DNA from: Actinoallomurus sp040655075
GTDB lineage: Bacteria; Actinomycetota; Actinomycetes; Streptosporangiales; Streptosporangiaceae
Direction of reading: 5' to 3'
NCBI RefSeq assembly: GCF_040655075.1
Contig: NZ_JBFAJC010000044.1
Span: forward strand, 26,189-90,188
Length of the DNA stretch: 64,000 nucleotides
Position 1 is the first letter of the stretch, and each line of letters starts with the position of its first letter. The notes under the pieces are model-generated. The model saw only the letters and a list, made by a program, of their open reading frames with translations. It made no database searches and had not been told where the DNA came from. Made by a program: the position numbers and the translations under genes. Positions 49,586 to 58,230 of the stretch are shown here, piece after piece.

Positions 49586-50191
49586 ATGACGGCGGGGCCG
49601 ATGCCCGATACGCCTGAAACGCCACAGAAACGCCCGTGGTACATCCCTCCGGAGCAAGGGTTCAGAGCGGAAGATCTCGATCACATTCCGGAGTTGCCTC
49701 CTCACACTGAGCTAATCGATGGCAGTCTCGTCTTCGTGAGCCCCCAGACCAACTTCCGCCTTCTGACGATGGACGTTCTTGTGAACGGGCTCCGTCGTAC
49801 AGCTCCTTCCAGCGTTCGGGTGCGCCGTGAAATGACGGTCACGCTGGATCCGCGTCAGCGACCCGAACCGGATGTTTTGGTCGTCCGTGCCGAGGCCGTA
49901 ACAGGGCTGCGCCAGACCAATTTTCGGCCGGCCGACGTCATCCTGGCGGTTGAGGTGGTATCTCCTGACTCTGAGGTGCGCGACCGGAAACGGAAGCCAC
50001 AGTTGTATGCGGAGGCGGGGATTCCCCACTTCTGGCGAGTAGAGGACGCTTCTGAGCGGCCGACGGTCTGCGTATACGAGCTTGACGTGGCGACGAAGAG
50101 TTACGCGTTGACCGGGATCCACCACGATCGGCTCAAGCTCACGGTGCCGTTCGACATCGACATCGACCTCACGGAGACCGATCGGCTCTGA
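49586..50191 (+). CDS. Uma2 family (DUF820) restriction-endonuclease-fold protein
   Basis: A 201-residue PD-(D/E)XK-like protein of the Uma2 family. The core is ELIDGSLVFVSPQTNFRLL, PEPDVLVVRAEAV, VILAVEVVSPDSEVRDRKRK and LYAEAGIPHFWRVE, where D in PEPDVLV and E/K in EVVSPDS...RK form the predicted nuclease site. GAGGAGATCAG precedes ATG 49586. Uma2 proteins are very abundant in actinobacteria and cyanobacteria, and their role is unproven. It stands alone. Confidence 0.9.
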   Translation: MTAGPMPDTPETPQKRPWYIPPEQGFRAEDLDHIPELPPHTELIDGSLVFVSPQTNFRLLTMDVLVNGLRRTAPSSVRVRREMTVTLDPRQRPEPDVLVVRAEAVTGLRQTNFRPADVILAVEVVSPDSEVRDRKRKPQLYAEAGIPHFWRVEDASERPTVCVYELDVATKSYALTGIHHDRLKLTVPFDIDIDLTETDRL

Positions 50192-50198
50192 CGGGCGC

Positions 50199-51179
50199 TC
50201 AGATCCAGTCGCGTTTGCGGAAGACGAGGTAGAGGGCCACGCCGGTGATGACGAGGATCACGATGCTCGACGCGAAGCCCCACTGCTTGCCGAATCCCGG
50301 GTACGGGACGTTCTCGCCGTAGAAGCCGGTGATCGCGGTGGGGACGGCGATGACGGCCGCCCAGCCGGTGAGCTTCTTCATCACGAGGTTGAGGTAGTTG
50401 CCCTGCATGGCGATGCGGGTCTCCTGCAGGCTCGTCACGACGTCGCGCAGGCTGTCGGTCCAGTCGGTGGCGCGCAGGACGTGGTCGTAGACGTCCTGGT
50501 AGTACGGCGTCATCGGCGCGGGGACGATCTCCAGGTCGCGCCGGAGCAGGCTGTTGACGACCTCGCGCATCGGCAGGACGACCCGGCGCATCAGGGCGAG
50601 GCTCTTGCGCAGCTGGTAGCTCCGCTGCTGCGTGCCGGTGTCGGGCATGTGCCCGGCGAAGAGGTCCTCCTCCAGACCGTCGATCTGGTCGTCGAGTGCC
50701 TGCACCGCCTCGAAGTGCCCGTCGACGATCAAGTCAAGCAGCCCGTGCAGGAGGTAGGCCACGCCGTATTGGGCGAGGTCCGGCGAGCCGTCCCAGCGCT
50801 GAAGGAGCCCGTCGAGGTCGAAGCCCTCGTCGCCGCGTACGGTCACCAGCGCCCGCTTCGTGATGAACGCGGAGATCTCCTGCTTGTCCAGCTCCGTGCC
50901 GTCTGCGGAGAGGTGGACGGAGTAGGCGTTCAGGAACAGGTGGCCGTCGTACCGGTCGAGCTTGGGCCGCTCGTGGTGGCTGACCGCGTCCTCGACGGCG
51001 AGCGGGGACAGGCCGAGCTCCTCGGTGATGAGGCCGAAGCCCTCGGTGTCCGGCGCGCACAGGTCCAGCCAGACGACGGTGTCCGGCTCCTCGAGGTAGT
51101 CGCTGATCCGGTCGGCGGGGAAGTCCTCCGCCTCCAGCCGTCCATTACGCCAGACCCTGGTCCGCGGTTTCAGATCCAT
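50199..51179 (-). CDS. CorA family divalent-cation transporter (GEN-type variant)
   Basis: A 326-residue CorA-like protein. A cytosolic alpha/beta domain is followed by long helices (EIVPAPMTPYYQDVYDHVLR, RIAMQGNYLNLVMKKLTG) and two C-terminal transmembrane helices with a basic end (LVFRKRDWI). The pore signature, GMN in classical Mg2+ channels, is replaced by TGFYGENVPYPG, as in ZntB-like and other variant members, so selectivity cannot be assumed. ATG 51179 overlaps the last codons of the PMT gene by ten bases (ATGGATCTGA), and there is no ribosome site, so translation probably depends on coupling. Confidence 0.9.
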   Translation of the reverse strand: MDLKPRTRVWRNGRLEAEDFPADRISDYLEEPDTVVWLDLCAPDTEGFGLITEELGLSPLAVEDAVSHHERPKLDRYDGHLFLNAYSVHLSADGTELDKQEISAFITKRALVTVRGDEGFDLDGLLQRWDGSPDLAQYGVAYLLHGLLDLIVDGHFEAVQALDDQIDGLEEDLFAGHMPDTGTQQRSYQLRKSLALMRRVVLPMREVVNSLLRRDLEIVPAPMTPYYQDVYDHVLRATDWTDSLRDVVTSLQETRIAMQGNYLNLVMKKLTGWAAVIAVPTAITGFYGENVPYPGFGKQWGFASSIVILVITGVALYLVFRKRDWI

Positions 51180-52738
51180 GAGGAGAACCACATGCGGGCG
51201 TGCCAGGAGTCATAGCTCACGATCTGGCCCACCAGCACGGGGTAGAGGTAGTAGAAGTTGGCCAGCACGGTGAGGACGTACGCGCCGGTGATCGCGGAGC
51301 CGAACACCCGGCGTGCCGGGAGGGCGGTGGCCGGGCCGATGATCAGTCCGATCACCAGCACGATGGACAGCACCATGAACGGCAGCATCGGCGTGGCGTA
51401 GAACAGGAACATCGTGCGGTGGTTCAGGCCGTAGTAGAACCAGGGCACCCAGCCGGCCACGAACCCGAGGAGCGTGACGCCGGCCCGCCAGTCGCGGTGC
51501 ACCAGCCACCAGGCGGCCAGCACGAGCATCGTGACGATGGACACCCACCAGATGGCCGGGGTGCCGATGTCGAGCACCTCTCGCGAGCAGGTGGGGGCGC
51601 CGCAGCCGGACGGCTGGGTGTAGTAGAAGGCCACCGGTCGTTTGAGGACCAGCCAGTTCCACGGCCAGGACTGATAGTCGTGCTTGACCGTGAGCGTGGT
51701 GTGGAAGTGCCACATCTGCTTGTGGTAGTCCCACAGCCGGGGCATCGCCTGGAAGAACGCGGTCACCGGGTTGGACGCGACGCGGCCGCGGCCCCAGCCG
51801 CCGGCGTTGAAGATCCAGCCGCTCCACCAGGCGACATACGTGATGACGCTCAGCACGACCATGGACAGGAACGCGGGCAGGGCCTCGAGGGCGAGCGCTC
51901 CGGCGTACGGGCGCTGGACCCCCGCGGCCCGGCGGGCGCCGATCGACCAGACGAACGTCAGGGCGCCGAACGCCGCGATGTAGTACAGGCCGGTCCATTT
52001 CGTCGCGGTGGCCGTGCCGAGGCAGAGCCCCGCCGGGATCAGCCACCAGTGCATGACGAACGGGCCGAAGCCGTCTTCGTCACCGCGTTCGGCGATCTTT
52101 CGGGCGAGCCGGGCCCGGGAGACGTCCCGGTCGATGACGATGCACGCGAACCCGGCCAGGATCCAGAACATCACGAAGACGTCGAGGATCGCCGTGCGGC
52201 TCGTGACCAGGTGCATGCCGTCCAGCGCGAGCAACAGCCCGGCGGCCATGCCGAGCAGCGTCGACCGCGTCATCCGCCGGGCGACCCGCGCGAGGATCAG
52301 CACCGACAGGGTGCCGATCAGCGCGGCCGAGAAGCGCCAGCCGAACGGCGTCATGCCGAACAGCCACTCACCGACGGCGATGATCCACTTGCCGGCGGGC
52401 GGGTGCGCGATGAAGCTGCCGCCAGGGGAGAAGATATGGAGGTTCTGTGGGTCCTGGAGCAGGAACTTGTCGGCGTCCTTGACCGTGTTGTGCTCGTACC
52501 CGAACTTCAACAGCGCGTACGCGTCCTTCGCGTAGTACGTCTCGTCGAAGATCACGGCTCTGGGCTTGCCGAGATTCCAGAACCGCAGCACGCCCGCGAA
52601 CACGGTCACGGCCAGCGGGCCCAGCCACCCCAGCAGCTTGTTGCCGGGCATCCCAGGCGTGAGCCACTGGCGCAGTGAGGGTGGTCTTCTGCGCTGCTCG
52701 GGCCGGGTCTCGGGTTCGATTCCTGTCATCGCCACCAC
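51170..52738 (-). CDS. pmt: Protein O-mannosyltransferase (PMT family)
   Basis: A 522-residue GT-C membrane enzyme that transfers mannose from polyprenyl-phosphate-mannose to secreted proteins. The catalytic acidic pair is in AVIFDETYYAKDAYAL at the first extracytoplasmic loop. GGSFIAHPPAGKWIIAVGEW, the central loop LTVKHDYQSWPWNWLVLKRP, and about eleven transmembrane helices are all typical of actinobacterial Pmt. The start is GTG 52738, six bases after TACGAT on the minus strand; ATG 52729 (MTGIEPETRP) is an alternative. It is divergent from rsmI and overlaps the CorA-like gene. The donor could come from the Dpm-like GT2 encoded at 56 kb. Confidence 0.93.
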   Translation of the reverse strand: MVAMTGIEPETRPEQRRRPPSLRQWLTPGMPGNKLLGWLGPLAVTVFAGVLRFWNLGKPRAVIFDETYYAKDAYALLKFGYEHNTVKDADKFLLQDPQNLHIFSPGGSFIAHPPAGKWIIAVGEWLFGMTPFGWRFSAALIGTLSVLILARVARRMTRSTLLGMAAGLLLALDGMHLVTSRTAILDVFVMFWILAGFACIVIDRDVSRARLARKIAERGDEDGFGPFVMHWWLIPAGLCLGTATATKWTGLYYIAAFGALTFVWSIGARRAAGVQRPYAGALALEALPAFLSMVVLSVITYVAWWSGWIFNAGGWGRGRVASNPVTAFFQAMPRLWDYHKQMWHFHTTLTVKHDYQSWPWNWLVLKRPVAFYYTQPSGCGAPTCSREVLDIGTPAIWWVSIVTMLVLAAWWLVHRDWRAGVTLLGFVAGWVPWFYYGLNHRTMFLFYATPMLPFMVLSIVLVIGLIIGPATALPARRVFGSAITGAYVLTVLANFYYLYPVLVGQIVSYDSWHARMWFSSWI

Positions 52739-52750
52739 CCCGACATCGTA
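52736..52750 (-). promoter_or_regulatory. -10 element of a leaderless promoter for pmt
   Basis: On the minus strand TACGAT (52750-52745) is followed by six bases and GTG 52738. The spacing matches other leaderless starts in the window. Confidence 0.45.
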
Positions 52751-52848
52751 CGGGCGACAGCCGTAGTATTCGCGCACTTCACGGTCATGGACCGTTCTGG
52801 AGCCGCCCGAGGACCGCCTTACGCCTGCCTGTGCTCGAAGATGGAGAC

Positions 52849-53697
52849 GTGGAGAACACAGGGACGCTGACGCTGGCCGCCGCACCGATCGGACGAGCGG
52901 AGGACGCCTCGGCGCGGTTGCGCACGGCCCTCGCGGACGCCGACATTATCGCCGCGGAGGACACCCGGCGGCTGCGCCGGCTGGCCGCCGATCTGGACGT
53001 CTCCCCGACCGGCCGGATCGTGTCGTACTACGACGTCAACGAGCGGGCCCGCGCCGTCGAGCTGCTCGACGAGCTGCGGGCCGGGCACGACGTGCTCGTC
53101 GTCACCGACGCGGGGCTGCCGGGGGTCTCCGACCCCGGCTATCGCCTCGTCACGGCGGCGGTCGAGGCGGAGGTGCCGGTCACCGTCCTTCCCGGACCGT
53201 CCGCGGTCACCACGGCGCTGGTCATCTCGGGGCTGCCCAGCGACCGGTTCTGCTTCGAGGGGTTCCTGCCCCGCAAGGCGGGGGAGCGCTCCGCGCGGCT
53301 GCGGGCCCTCGCCGGCGAACCGCGCACGATGGTGTTCTTCGAGGCGCCGCACCGGCTCGCCGCGACGCTGGCGGCGATGGCCACCGCCCTCGGGTCCGAC
53401 CGGAGGGGCGCGGTGTGCCGGGAGCTGACGAAGACGTACGAGGAGGTGCGCCGGGGACCGCTGGGCGAACTGGCGGAATGGGCGGCCGACGGCGTGCGCG
53501 GGGAGATCACGCTGGTCGTCGCGGGAGCGCCGGAGCGGGCGGGTGAGGTCGACCTCGCCGAGCTCGCGGCGGAGGTGGAGCGCCGGGTGGGCGACGGGGT
53601 GCAGCGTAAGCAGGCGATCGGTGATGTGGCGCGGGAACACGGGGTACCGAAGCGGGAGCTCTATGACGCCGTCGTCGCCCGTAAAGCGGATCATTGA
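52849..53697 (+). CDS. rsmI: 16S rRNA (cytidine(1402)-2'-O)-methyltransferase
   Basis: A 282-residue SAM-dependent methyltransferase of the tetrapyrrole-methylase fold. LTLAAAPIGRAEDAS, the signature AAEDTRRLRRLAAD, LVVTDAGLPGVSDPGYRLV, VTVLPGPSAVTTALVISGLP and FEGFLPRKAGER are all RsmI hallmarks. The start is taken at GTG 52849, just before the conserved fold; GTG 52831 is an alternative and neither has a strong ribosome site. It is divergent from pmt, an arrangement seen across actinobacteria. Confidence 0.93.
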   Translation: MENTGTLTLAAAPIGRAEDASARLRTALADADIIAAEDTRRLRRLAADLDVSPTGRIVSYYDVNERARAVELLDELRAGHDVLVVTDAGLPGVSDPGYRLVTAAVEAEVPVTVLPGPSAVTTALVISGLPSDRFCFEGFLPRKAGERSARLRALAGEPRTMVFFEAPHRLAATLAAMATALGSDRRGAVCRELTKTYEEVRRGPLGELAEWAADGVRGEITLVVAGAPERAGEVDLAELAAEVERRVGDGVQRKQAIGDVAREHGVPKRELYDAVVARKADH

Positions 53698-53814
53698 CCG
53701 TTATTTGACGTTCTTTTTGGGTGTGCGGCCGTACGCAAAGCGTCACTTGGTGGGGAAAGATAACTTGGGTGCGCATTTCACGCGCGTACGCCGATTCCCC
53801 CGGGGGTGACGCAC

Positions 53815-54114
53815 ATGCACGAATCCATGATCTCACCCGAGACGTGGACCTATGAGTGCCTGGCGTGTCTGCACGAATGGCACGAGGAATTCGAGGTCGG
53901 CCACTGCGCCGACGGGCACGGCGGCGAGGTCGTCTACTACCGACGCAACGGTCACCGCTGCACGTCCCCGTGGGCGGAGCTGTTCTGCCCGTCCTGCGGG
54001 TCGTACGACGTCAAGATCCTCCCCCCGGGCCGGCCCCAGAGCCAGGCCGTCCCGCCACAGCGCCATGGCGAGCTGGAGATGATCTTCAAGCTCCGCCGGC
54101 TCCACGCCTACTGA
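53815..54114 (+). CDS. Hypothetical zinc-binding protein
   Basis: A 99-residue cytosolic protein. TYECLACLHEWHEEFEVGHC near the N-terminus and ELFCPSCGSYDVKILPPG in the C-terminal half supply CxxC pairs for a zinc ribbon; a further RCTSPW lies between them. The ending FKLRRLHAY is basic. ATG 53815 follows GGGGGTGA by six bases. I do not recognise a named family. It is followed by a strong bidirectional terminator. Confidence 0.75.
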   Translation: MHESMISPETWTYECLACLHEWHEEFEVGHCADGHGGEVVYYRRNGHRCTSPWAELFCPSCGSYDVKILPPGRPQSQAVPPQRHGELEMIFKLRRLHAY

Positions 54115-54220
54115 TCGAGCGGGGCGTGTCCCGCCCGGCGCGCTGTGGCCCTGCGCCGCCGCGCGTCGCCCTGCCGCCGGGTACGCGGCAGGGGTCCGGG
54201 ACGCGCCCCAGGACCTGCAT

Positions 54221-54256
54221 CAAAGCCCCCGTCCGCAGCAGCGGACGGGGGCTTTG
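54221..54256. terminator. Strong bidirectional intrinsic terminator
   Basis: CAAAGCCCCCGTCCG (54221-54235) pairs perfectly with CGGACGGGGGCTTTG (54242-54256) around a CAGCAG loop. It separates the convergent zinc-ribbon and GT-C genes. Confidence 0.88.
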
Positions 54257-54265
54257 AGATAAGCC

Positions 54266-55828
54266 TTACGCCGGCACCGTCTCGCCGGATGAGGAGGAAT
54301 CCGTGTCCGGCGCGTCGGCCGCGTCCGACGAGCCGCCACGGCGGCGGACGATCCGGGCCAGCTTCCGGCGAGGCTCGGCGGAGAAGGTGATCGCCGCCGC
54401 GATGCAGGCCAGCGGCACGGTCGGCAGGACGTACCGGTAGTCGAACTCGGCGGTGGCCGGCGGCACGAGCAGCAGGCCGGTCGCCGTGATCCAGGGCAGG
54501 AGTGCGGCGCCGCCCCACCGCCGCCACAGCGGGATCAGCCCGGCCAGGCCGACGATGAGGATGCCGCCCACCAGCGTGCCGGGCAGGTGGACGTGCCGCT
54601 GGTAGGTCCGGATGATCCGGGCGTACGGGTCGACGATGTCGGTGCGGGCGTCGCCCTGCTCGTAGGTGCGCGCCTCCGATGCGGCCGTACGGTCCCTGCT
54701 CATCCGCCACGTCGGCAAGGCAGCGGATTTCGTACCGAACTGATACATCTCGTACGTCGCGCGGTCCGGAAAGACGGTCCGCTTCCAGTGGAACGTGAAA
54801 AGAAAGTCCTTTCCGACGACCTTCAGATAGTCGAGGGGCTGCGCCATGATCGCGCGCTTGGCGAAGTCGCTGGCGAGCTGGTTCTGATAATCGGTGAACC
54901 GCGCCGCCGGAATGCGGTGGAACGGCGAGTTACGGTCCCAGATGGCATCTTGGGAGAAGACCAGCGGCGTGTGCGAGGTCTTGTTGTTCTTGCACAGGGC
55001 GTACTCGGTCACCGGCGGTTTGATCTTGTTGCAGTCCGCGAACGCCGAGACCCGCGCGTACAGGAACACACCGCTGCTCATGGTCATGCCCGGCTTGCCG
55101 TAGTACGACCAGAACCATCCGGCGTAGGCGGCCAGCGGCAGCGCGCAGACCACGACGGTGGCCGCGATCACCCGCCACTTGATCCGCCGGACCAGGAAGT
55201 AGACCACCACGGCGGCCAGCACGGGCGTGCCGACCGTACGCGTCAGCGTGGCAAGCCCCAGCAGCAGCCCCGCGAGAGCGCCGACCTTCCACGTCACATC
55301 CCGGCCGTGCCACATCAGCAGTGTGACGATCGACACGAGCAGGAAGCCGAACAGCGTGTCGGACAGGATCAGGTGCTCGAGCTGGATCTGGTACCCGTCG
55401 AACAGCAACGGCGCCGTTGCCAGGCTCGCCCCCCACCCCGGCAGCCCGAACCTCTTCCGCAGCAGCGCGTAGATCATGACCGCGGAGGCCAGACCCATGA
55501 GGTGCTGGATCGTCGCGACGAGCATGAAGCTGTGGAACGGCTTCAAGATCCACAACATGCCGGAGTAGCCGTCCGGCCGGATCGCATGTGGATACGGGCT
55601 GATCGCAACATGAAGATAATCGAAAGAATCGTTGAACCAGGACGCCGGCCGGTATCCCAGCGTGGCGATCATCCGGAGCAGCGCACCCACCGCGAGCACC
55701 ACTGTAAAAATCTTGTGCCGGCGCATGAGCGCCCACAGCCCCGATCCGCGAACGACCGGCGACTCTTCCGTCACATCCTCGTCCACCGTCGTGACCTGCG
55801 ACTCCTCATCGGATCGCGCTCCGGTCAC
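54266..55828 (-). CDS. GT-C-type membrane glycosyltransferase, unknown acceptor
   Basis: A 520-residue integral membrane protein with about ten predicted helices. The first extracytoplasmic loop reads RPASWFNDSFDYLHVAISPY, with an acidic pair where GT39/ArnT-like enzymes place their catalytic residues. A large loop (about 260-400) has two cysteines (ADCNKIKP, YALCKNNK). The C-terminus is Asp/Ser-rich. The start is uncertain: GTG 55828 is used, but GTG 55891 and a downstream GTG are possible. It is divergent from the polyprenyl-phosphate sugar synthase-like gene, a likely source of its lipid-linked sugar. Confidence 0.72.
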   Translation of the reverse strand: MTGARSDEESQVTTVDEDVTEESPVVRGSGLWALMRRHKIFTVVLAVGALLRMIATLGYRPASWFNDSFDYLHVAISPYPHAIRPDGYSGMLWILKPFHSFMLVATIQHLMGLASAVMIYALLRKRFGLPGWGASLATAPLLFDGYQIQLEHLILSDTLFGFLLVSIVTLLMWHGRDVTWKVGALAGLLLGLATLTRTVGTPVLAAVVVYFLVRRIKWRVIAATVVVCALPLAAYAGWFWSYYGKPGMTMSSGVFLYARVSAFADCNKIKPPVTEYALCKNNKTSHTPLVFSQDAIWDRNSPFHRIPAARFTDYQNQLASDFAKRAIMAQPLDYLKVVGKDFLFTFHWKRTVFPDRATYEMYQFGTKSAALPTWRMSRDRTAASEARTYEQGDARTDIVDPYARIIRTYQRHVHLPGTLVGGILIVGLAGLIPLWRRWGGAALLPWITATGLLLVPPATAEFDYRYVLPTVPLACIAAAITFSAEPRRKLARIVRRRGGSSDAADAPDTDSSSSGETVPA

Positions 55829-56078
55829 GACGGAAGCCCCGCCTAGTTCCCCGGCGTTCGTCAAGTCCGGACCGACCTTCCTGGACCGCACAGCCCCTAT
55901 CCTGATATCCCCAGCCTGCCGTCACACCAGCGCTCCATGTGGAGTTAAAGGTTGCGAGTTCGCAACACGCGGCCGCTCGACGGCAGGCATCATGGATAAC
56001 ACGCGCCACTTGTCGGAACACGACGAGGTTAGTCGAAAAACCCCCAAGCCAGTGCTGCGGGGTGATGGAGGACACGAC

Positions 56079-57452
56079 GTGGAACTCTCCGTAGTGATGC
56101 CGTGCTTGAACGAGGCGGAGACCGTCGAGACCTGTGTTCGTAAGGCCCTCGGCTTCTTCGAAGAGCATGGTGTCGACGGCGAGGTCATCATCGCCGACAA
56201 CGGCAGTACCGATGGCAGCCGGCAACTGGCCCGTGACGCGGGCGCCCGTGTCGTGCCCGTCTCGAGCAAGGGGTACGGCAACGCCCTGATGGGCGGCATC
56301 CGGGCCGCGCGCGGCACCTATGTCGTGATGGGCGACGCCGACGACTCCTACGACTTCACCAGCCTCATGCCGTTCCTGGAGCAGCTGCGGGGCGGCGCGG
56401 ACCTCGTCATGGGCAACCGCTTCAAGGGCGGCATCGCCCCCGGCGCCATGCCCCCGCTGCACAGGTACCTCGGCAACCCGGTGCTGAGCTTCATCGGCCG
56501 GCTGTTCTTCCGCAGCAAGATCGGTGACTTCCACTGCGGGCTGCGCGGGTTCCGGCGCGACTCGATCCTGCGGCTGGAGCTGCAGACCGGCGGCATGGAG
56601 TTCGCCAGCGAGATGGTGGTCCGCTCCACCCTCGCCAAGTACGACATCCGCGAGGTCCCGACCACCCTGTCGCCCGACGGCCGGTCGCGGCCGCCGCACC
56701 TCAGCACCTGGCGCGACGGCTGGCGCCACCTGCGCTTCCTGGCGCTGTACAGCCCGCGCTGGCTGTTCCTGATCCCCGGCCTCATCATGATGGTGCTCGG
56801 CCTCGTGGCGGGGGTCGCCCTGTCCGCCGGGCCGATCCGGTTCGGCGAGGTCGCCTTCGACGTCGACACCCTCGTCGGCGCCTCGGCGGCGCTGGTGATC
56901 GGCTTCCAAGCGGTGATCTTCGCGCTGCTGACCAAGGTCTATGCCATGGAGGAGGGCTTCCTTCCCCATGACAAACGGGTGCAGCGCATCATCGACTCCT
57001 GGAGCCTGGAACGCGGCCTCGTCGTCGGCGGGCTGCTCGCGCTCGCCGGTCTCGTCGGGCTGATCGCCTCGCTGTTCCACTGGCAGGTGCACAGCTTCGG
57101 GCAGCTCGATCCCCGGCACTCGCTGCGCATCGTCGTGCCCGCCGCCACCGCGCTCATCATGAGCTTCCAGATGATCTTCGCGTCGCTGTTCGTCAGCATC
57201 CTCGACATCCGCCGCCGGTCGCACCCGCCGATGACCGACCCGGCCGACGAGGCCGCCGACGTCGTCGACGCCGCGGCGCACAAGGTCCGGAGCGAGAGCC
57301 AGGACGCCGAGCCCGCGACGGAGCAGGACGACGACGCGAGCACCGCGGACGCCCCGGAAGCCGCCGGCGACGCCGAGCCCGTGACCGCTGAGGTCTCCGC
57401 GACCGCCGAGGCCGCTGCGAGCGACGAGGACAAGGCCGACAAGTCCGCCTGA
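56079..57452 (+). CDS. GT2 polyprenyl-phosphate sugar synthase-like membrane protein
   Basis: A 457-residue protein. The GT2 domain has VELSVVMPCLNEAETVETCV, IIADNGSTDGSRQLA and the DxD region MGDADDSYDF, with GFRRDSILRL downstream, as in dolichyl-phosphate mannose/glucose synthases. After about residue 225 there are four transmembrane helices (WLFLIPGLIMMVLGLVAG, ALVIGFQAVIFALLTKVYAM and two more). The last ~70 residues are an acidic Ala-rich tail. GTG 56079 is chosen because GGAGG lies seven bases upstream and it starts exactly at the fold; ATG 55992 would add 29 residues. It would supply lipid-linked sugar for GT-C enzymes such as Pmt. Confidence 0.88.
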   Translation: MELSVVMPCLNEAETVETCVRKALGFFEEHGVDGEVIIADNGSTDGSRQLARDAGARVVPVSSKGYGNALMGGIRAARGTYVVMGDADDSYDFTSLMPFLEQLRGGADLVMGNRFKGGIAPGAMPPLHRYLGNPVLSFIGRLFFRSKIGDFHCGLRGFRRDSILRLELQTGGMEFASEMVVRSTLAKYDIREVPTTLSPDGRSRPPHLSTWRDGWRHLRFLALYSPRWLFLIPGLIMMVLGLVAGVALSAGPIRFGEVAFDVDTLVGASAALVIGFQAVIFALLTKVYAMEEGFLPHDKRVQRIIDSWSLERGLVVGGLLALAGLVGLIASLFHWQVHSFGQLDPRHSLRIVVPAATALIMSFQMIFASLFVSILDIRRRSHPPMTDPADEAADVVDAAAHKVRSESQDAEPATEQDDDASTADAPEAAGDAEPVTAEVSATAEAAASDEDKADKSA

Positions 57453-57461
57453 CCAACGTCT

Positions 57462-57494
57462 AAAAAGGCCCCGGCGATCCGCCGGGGCCTTTTT
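57462..57494 (+). terminator. Intrinsic terminator with T-run
   Basis: AAAAAGGCCCCGGCG pairs perfectly with CGCCGGGGCCTTTTT around an ATC loop, followed by further T. This is a textbook rho-independent terminator after the GT2 gene. The mirrored A-run means it could also act in the opposite direction. Confidence 0.92.
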
Positions 57495-57675
57495 TGCGGT
57501 GAAAACGGAGGCCTGCGGGAATCCGGCGTTAACCGAACTTTTGCGCAATTTTAAGCCTCTAAGTCGATCAATGTCCCCGGGCCTGCCACCGTTTGGTCTC
57601 ATCAGCGTGTAATCCGCCGTCCGCCGTACGGGACTACTTCGCGACCGACCTGAACCGACGCGAAGGACGGCAGGA

Positions 57676-58230
57676 GTGAACGACCCCACCGAGAGATTCA
57701 CCGCCCTGTACGACCGGTACTACCGGAACGTGCTGGGCTATGCGCTGCTGCGCGCCGAACAGAGCGCTGCCGAGGACGTCGTCAGCGAGGTGTTCCTGAT
57801 CGCGTGGCGGCGGCTCGACGACCTACCCGAGTCACCGCTGCCCTGGCTGCTCGGAGTGGCGCGCAACCTGCTCTTCAAGCAGTACGACGCCGTACGCCGG
57901 CGGCAGGTGCTCACCGACCGGCTCGCGGAGGCGGTCGGCGACCAGGACCTGACCGGCCTGGACGTGGCCGAGCAGGTGGTGGAGCGCGACGCCGCGAAGG
58001 AGCTGCTGGCCGGGCTTGGGGAGAAGGACGTCGAGGCCCTCGTGCTGGCGAGCTGGTACGGCCTCACCCCCCGGCAGGCCGCCCGGGTCCTCGGCTGCAC
58101 GGCGGCGACGTTCACGGTGCGCCTGCATCGCGCCCGCAAGCGGCTGGCCAAGGTGACCTCCGCCGCGTCCTCCCGCAGCCGCCCGGCCGCCCAGGGCCGG
58201 ATGGCGCTGATCAACGAGGAAGCCCGATGA
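57676..58230 (+). CDS. ECF-type RNA polymerase sigma factor
   Basis: A 184-residue sigma-70 family protein. Region 2 has RFTALYDRYYRNVLGYALLR, AEDVVSEVFLIAWRRLDDLP and LPWLLGVARNLL. Region 4 has VEALVLASWYGLTPRQAARV and CTAATFTVRLHRARKRLAKV. The start is GTG 57676. Its stop overlaps the ATG of the CU044_5270 gene (ATGA), the usual pairing in actinobacteria, where the second protein is probably the membrane anti-sigma factor. Confidence 0.93.
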   Translation: MNDPTERFTALYDRYYRNVLGYALLRAEQSAAEDVVSEVFLIAWRRLDDLPESPLPWLLGVARNLLFKQYDAVRRRQVLTDRLAEAVGDQDLTGLDVAEQVVERDAAKELLAGLGEKDVEALVLASWYGLTPRQAARVLGCTAATFTVRLHRARKRLAKVTSAASSRSRPAAQGRMALINEEAR

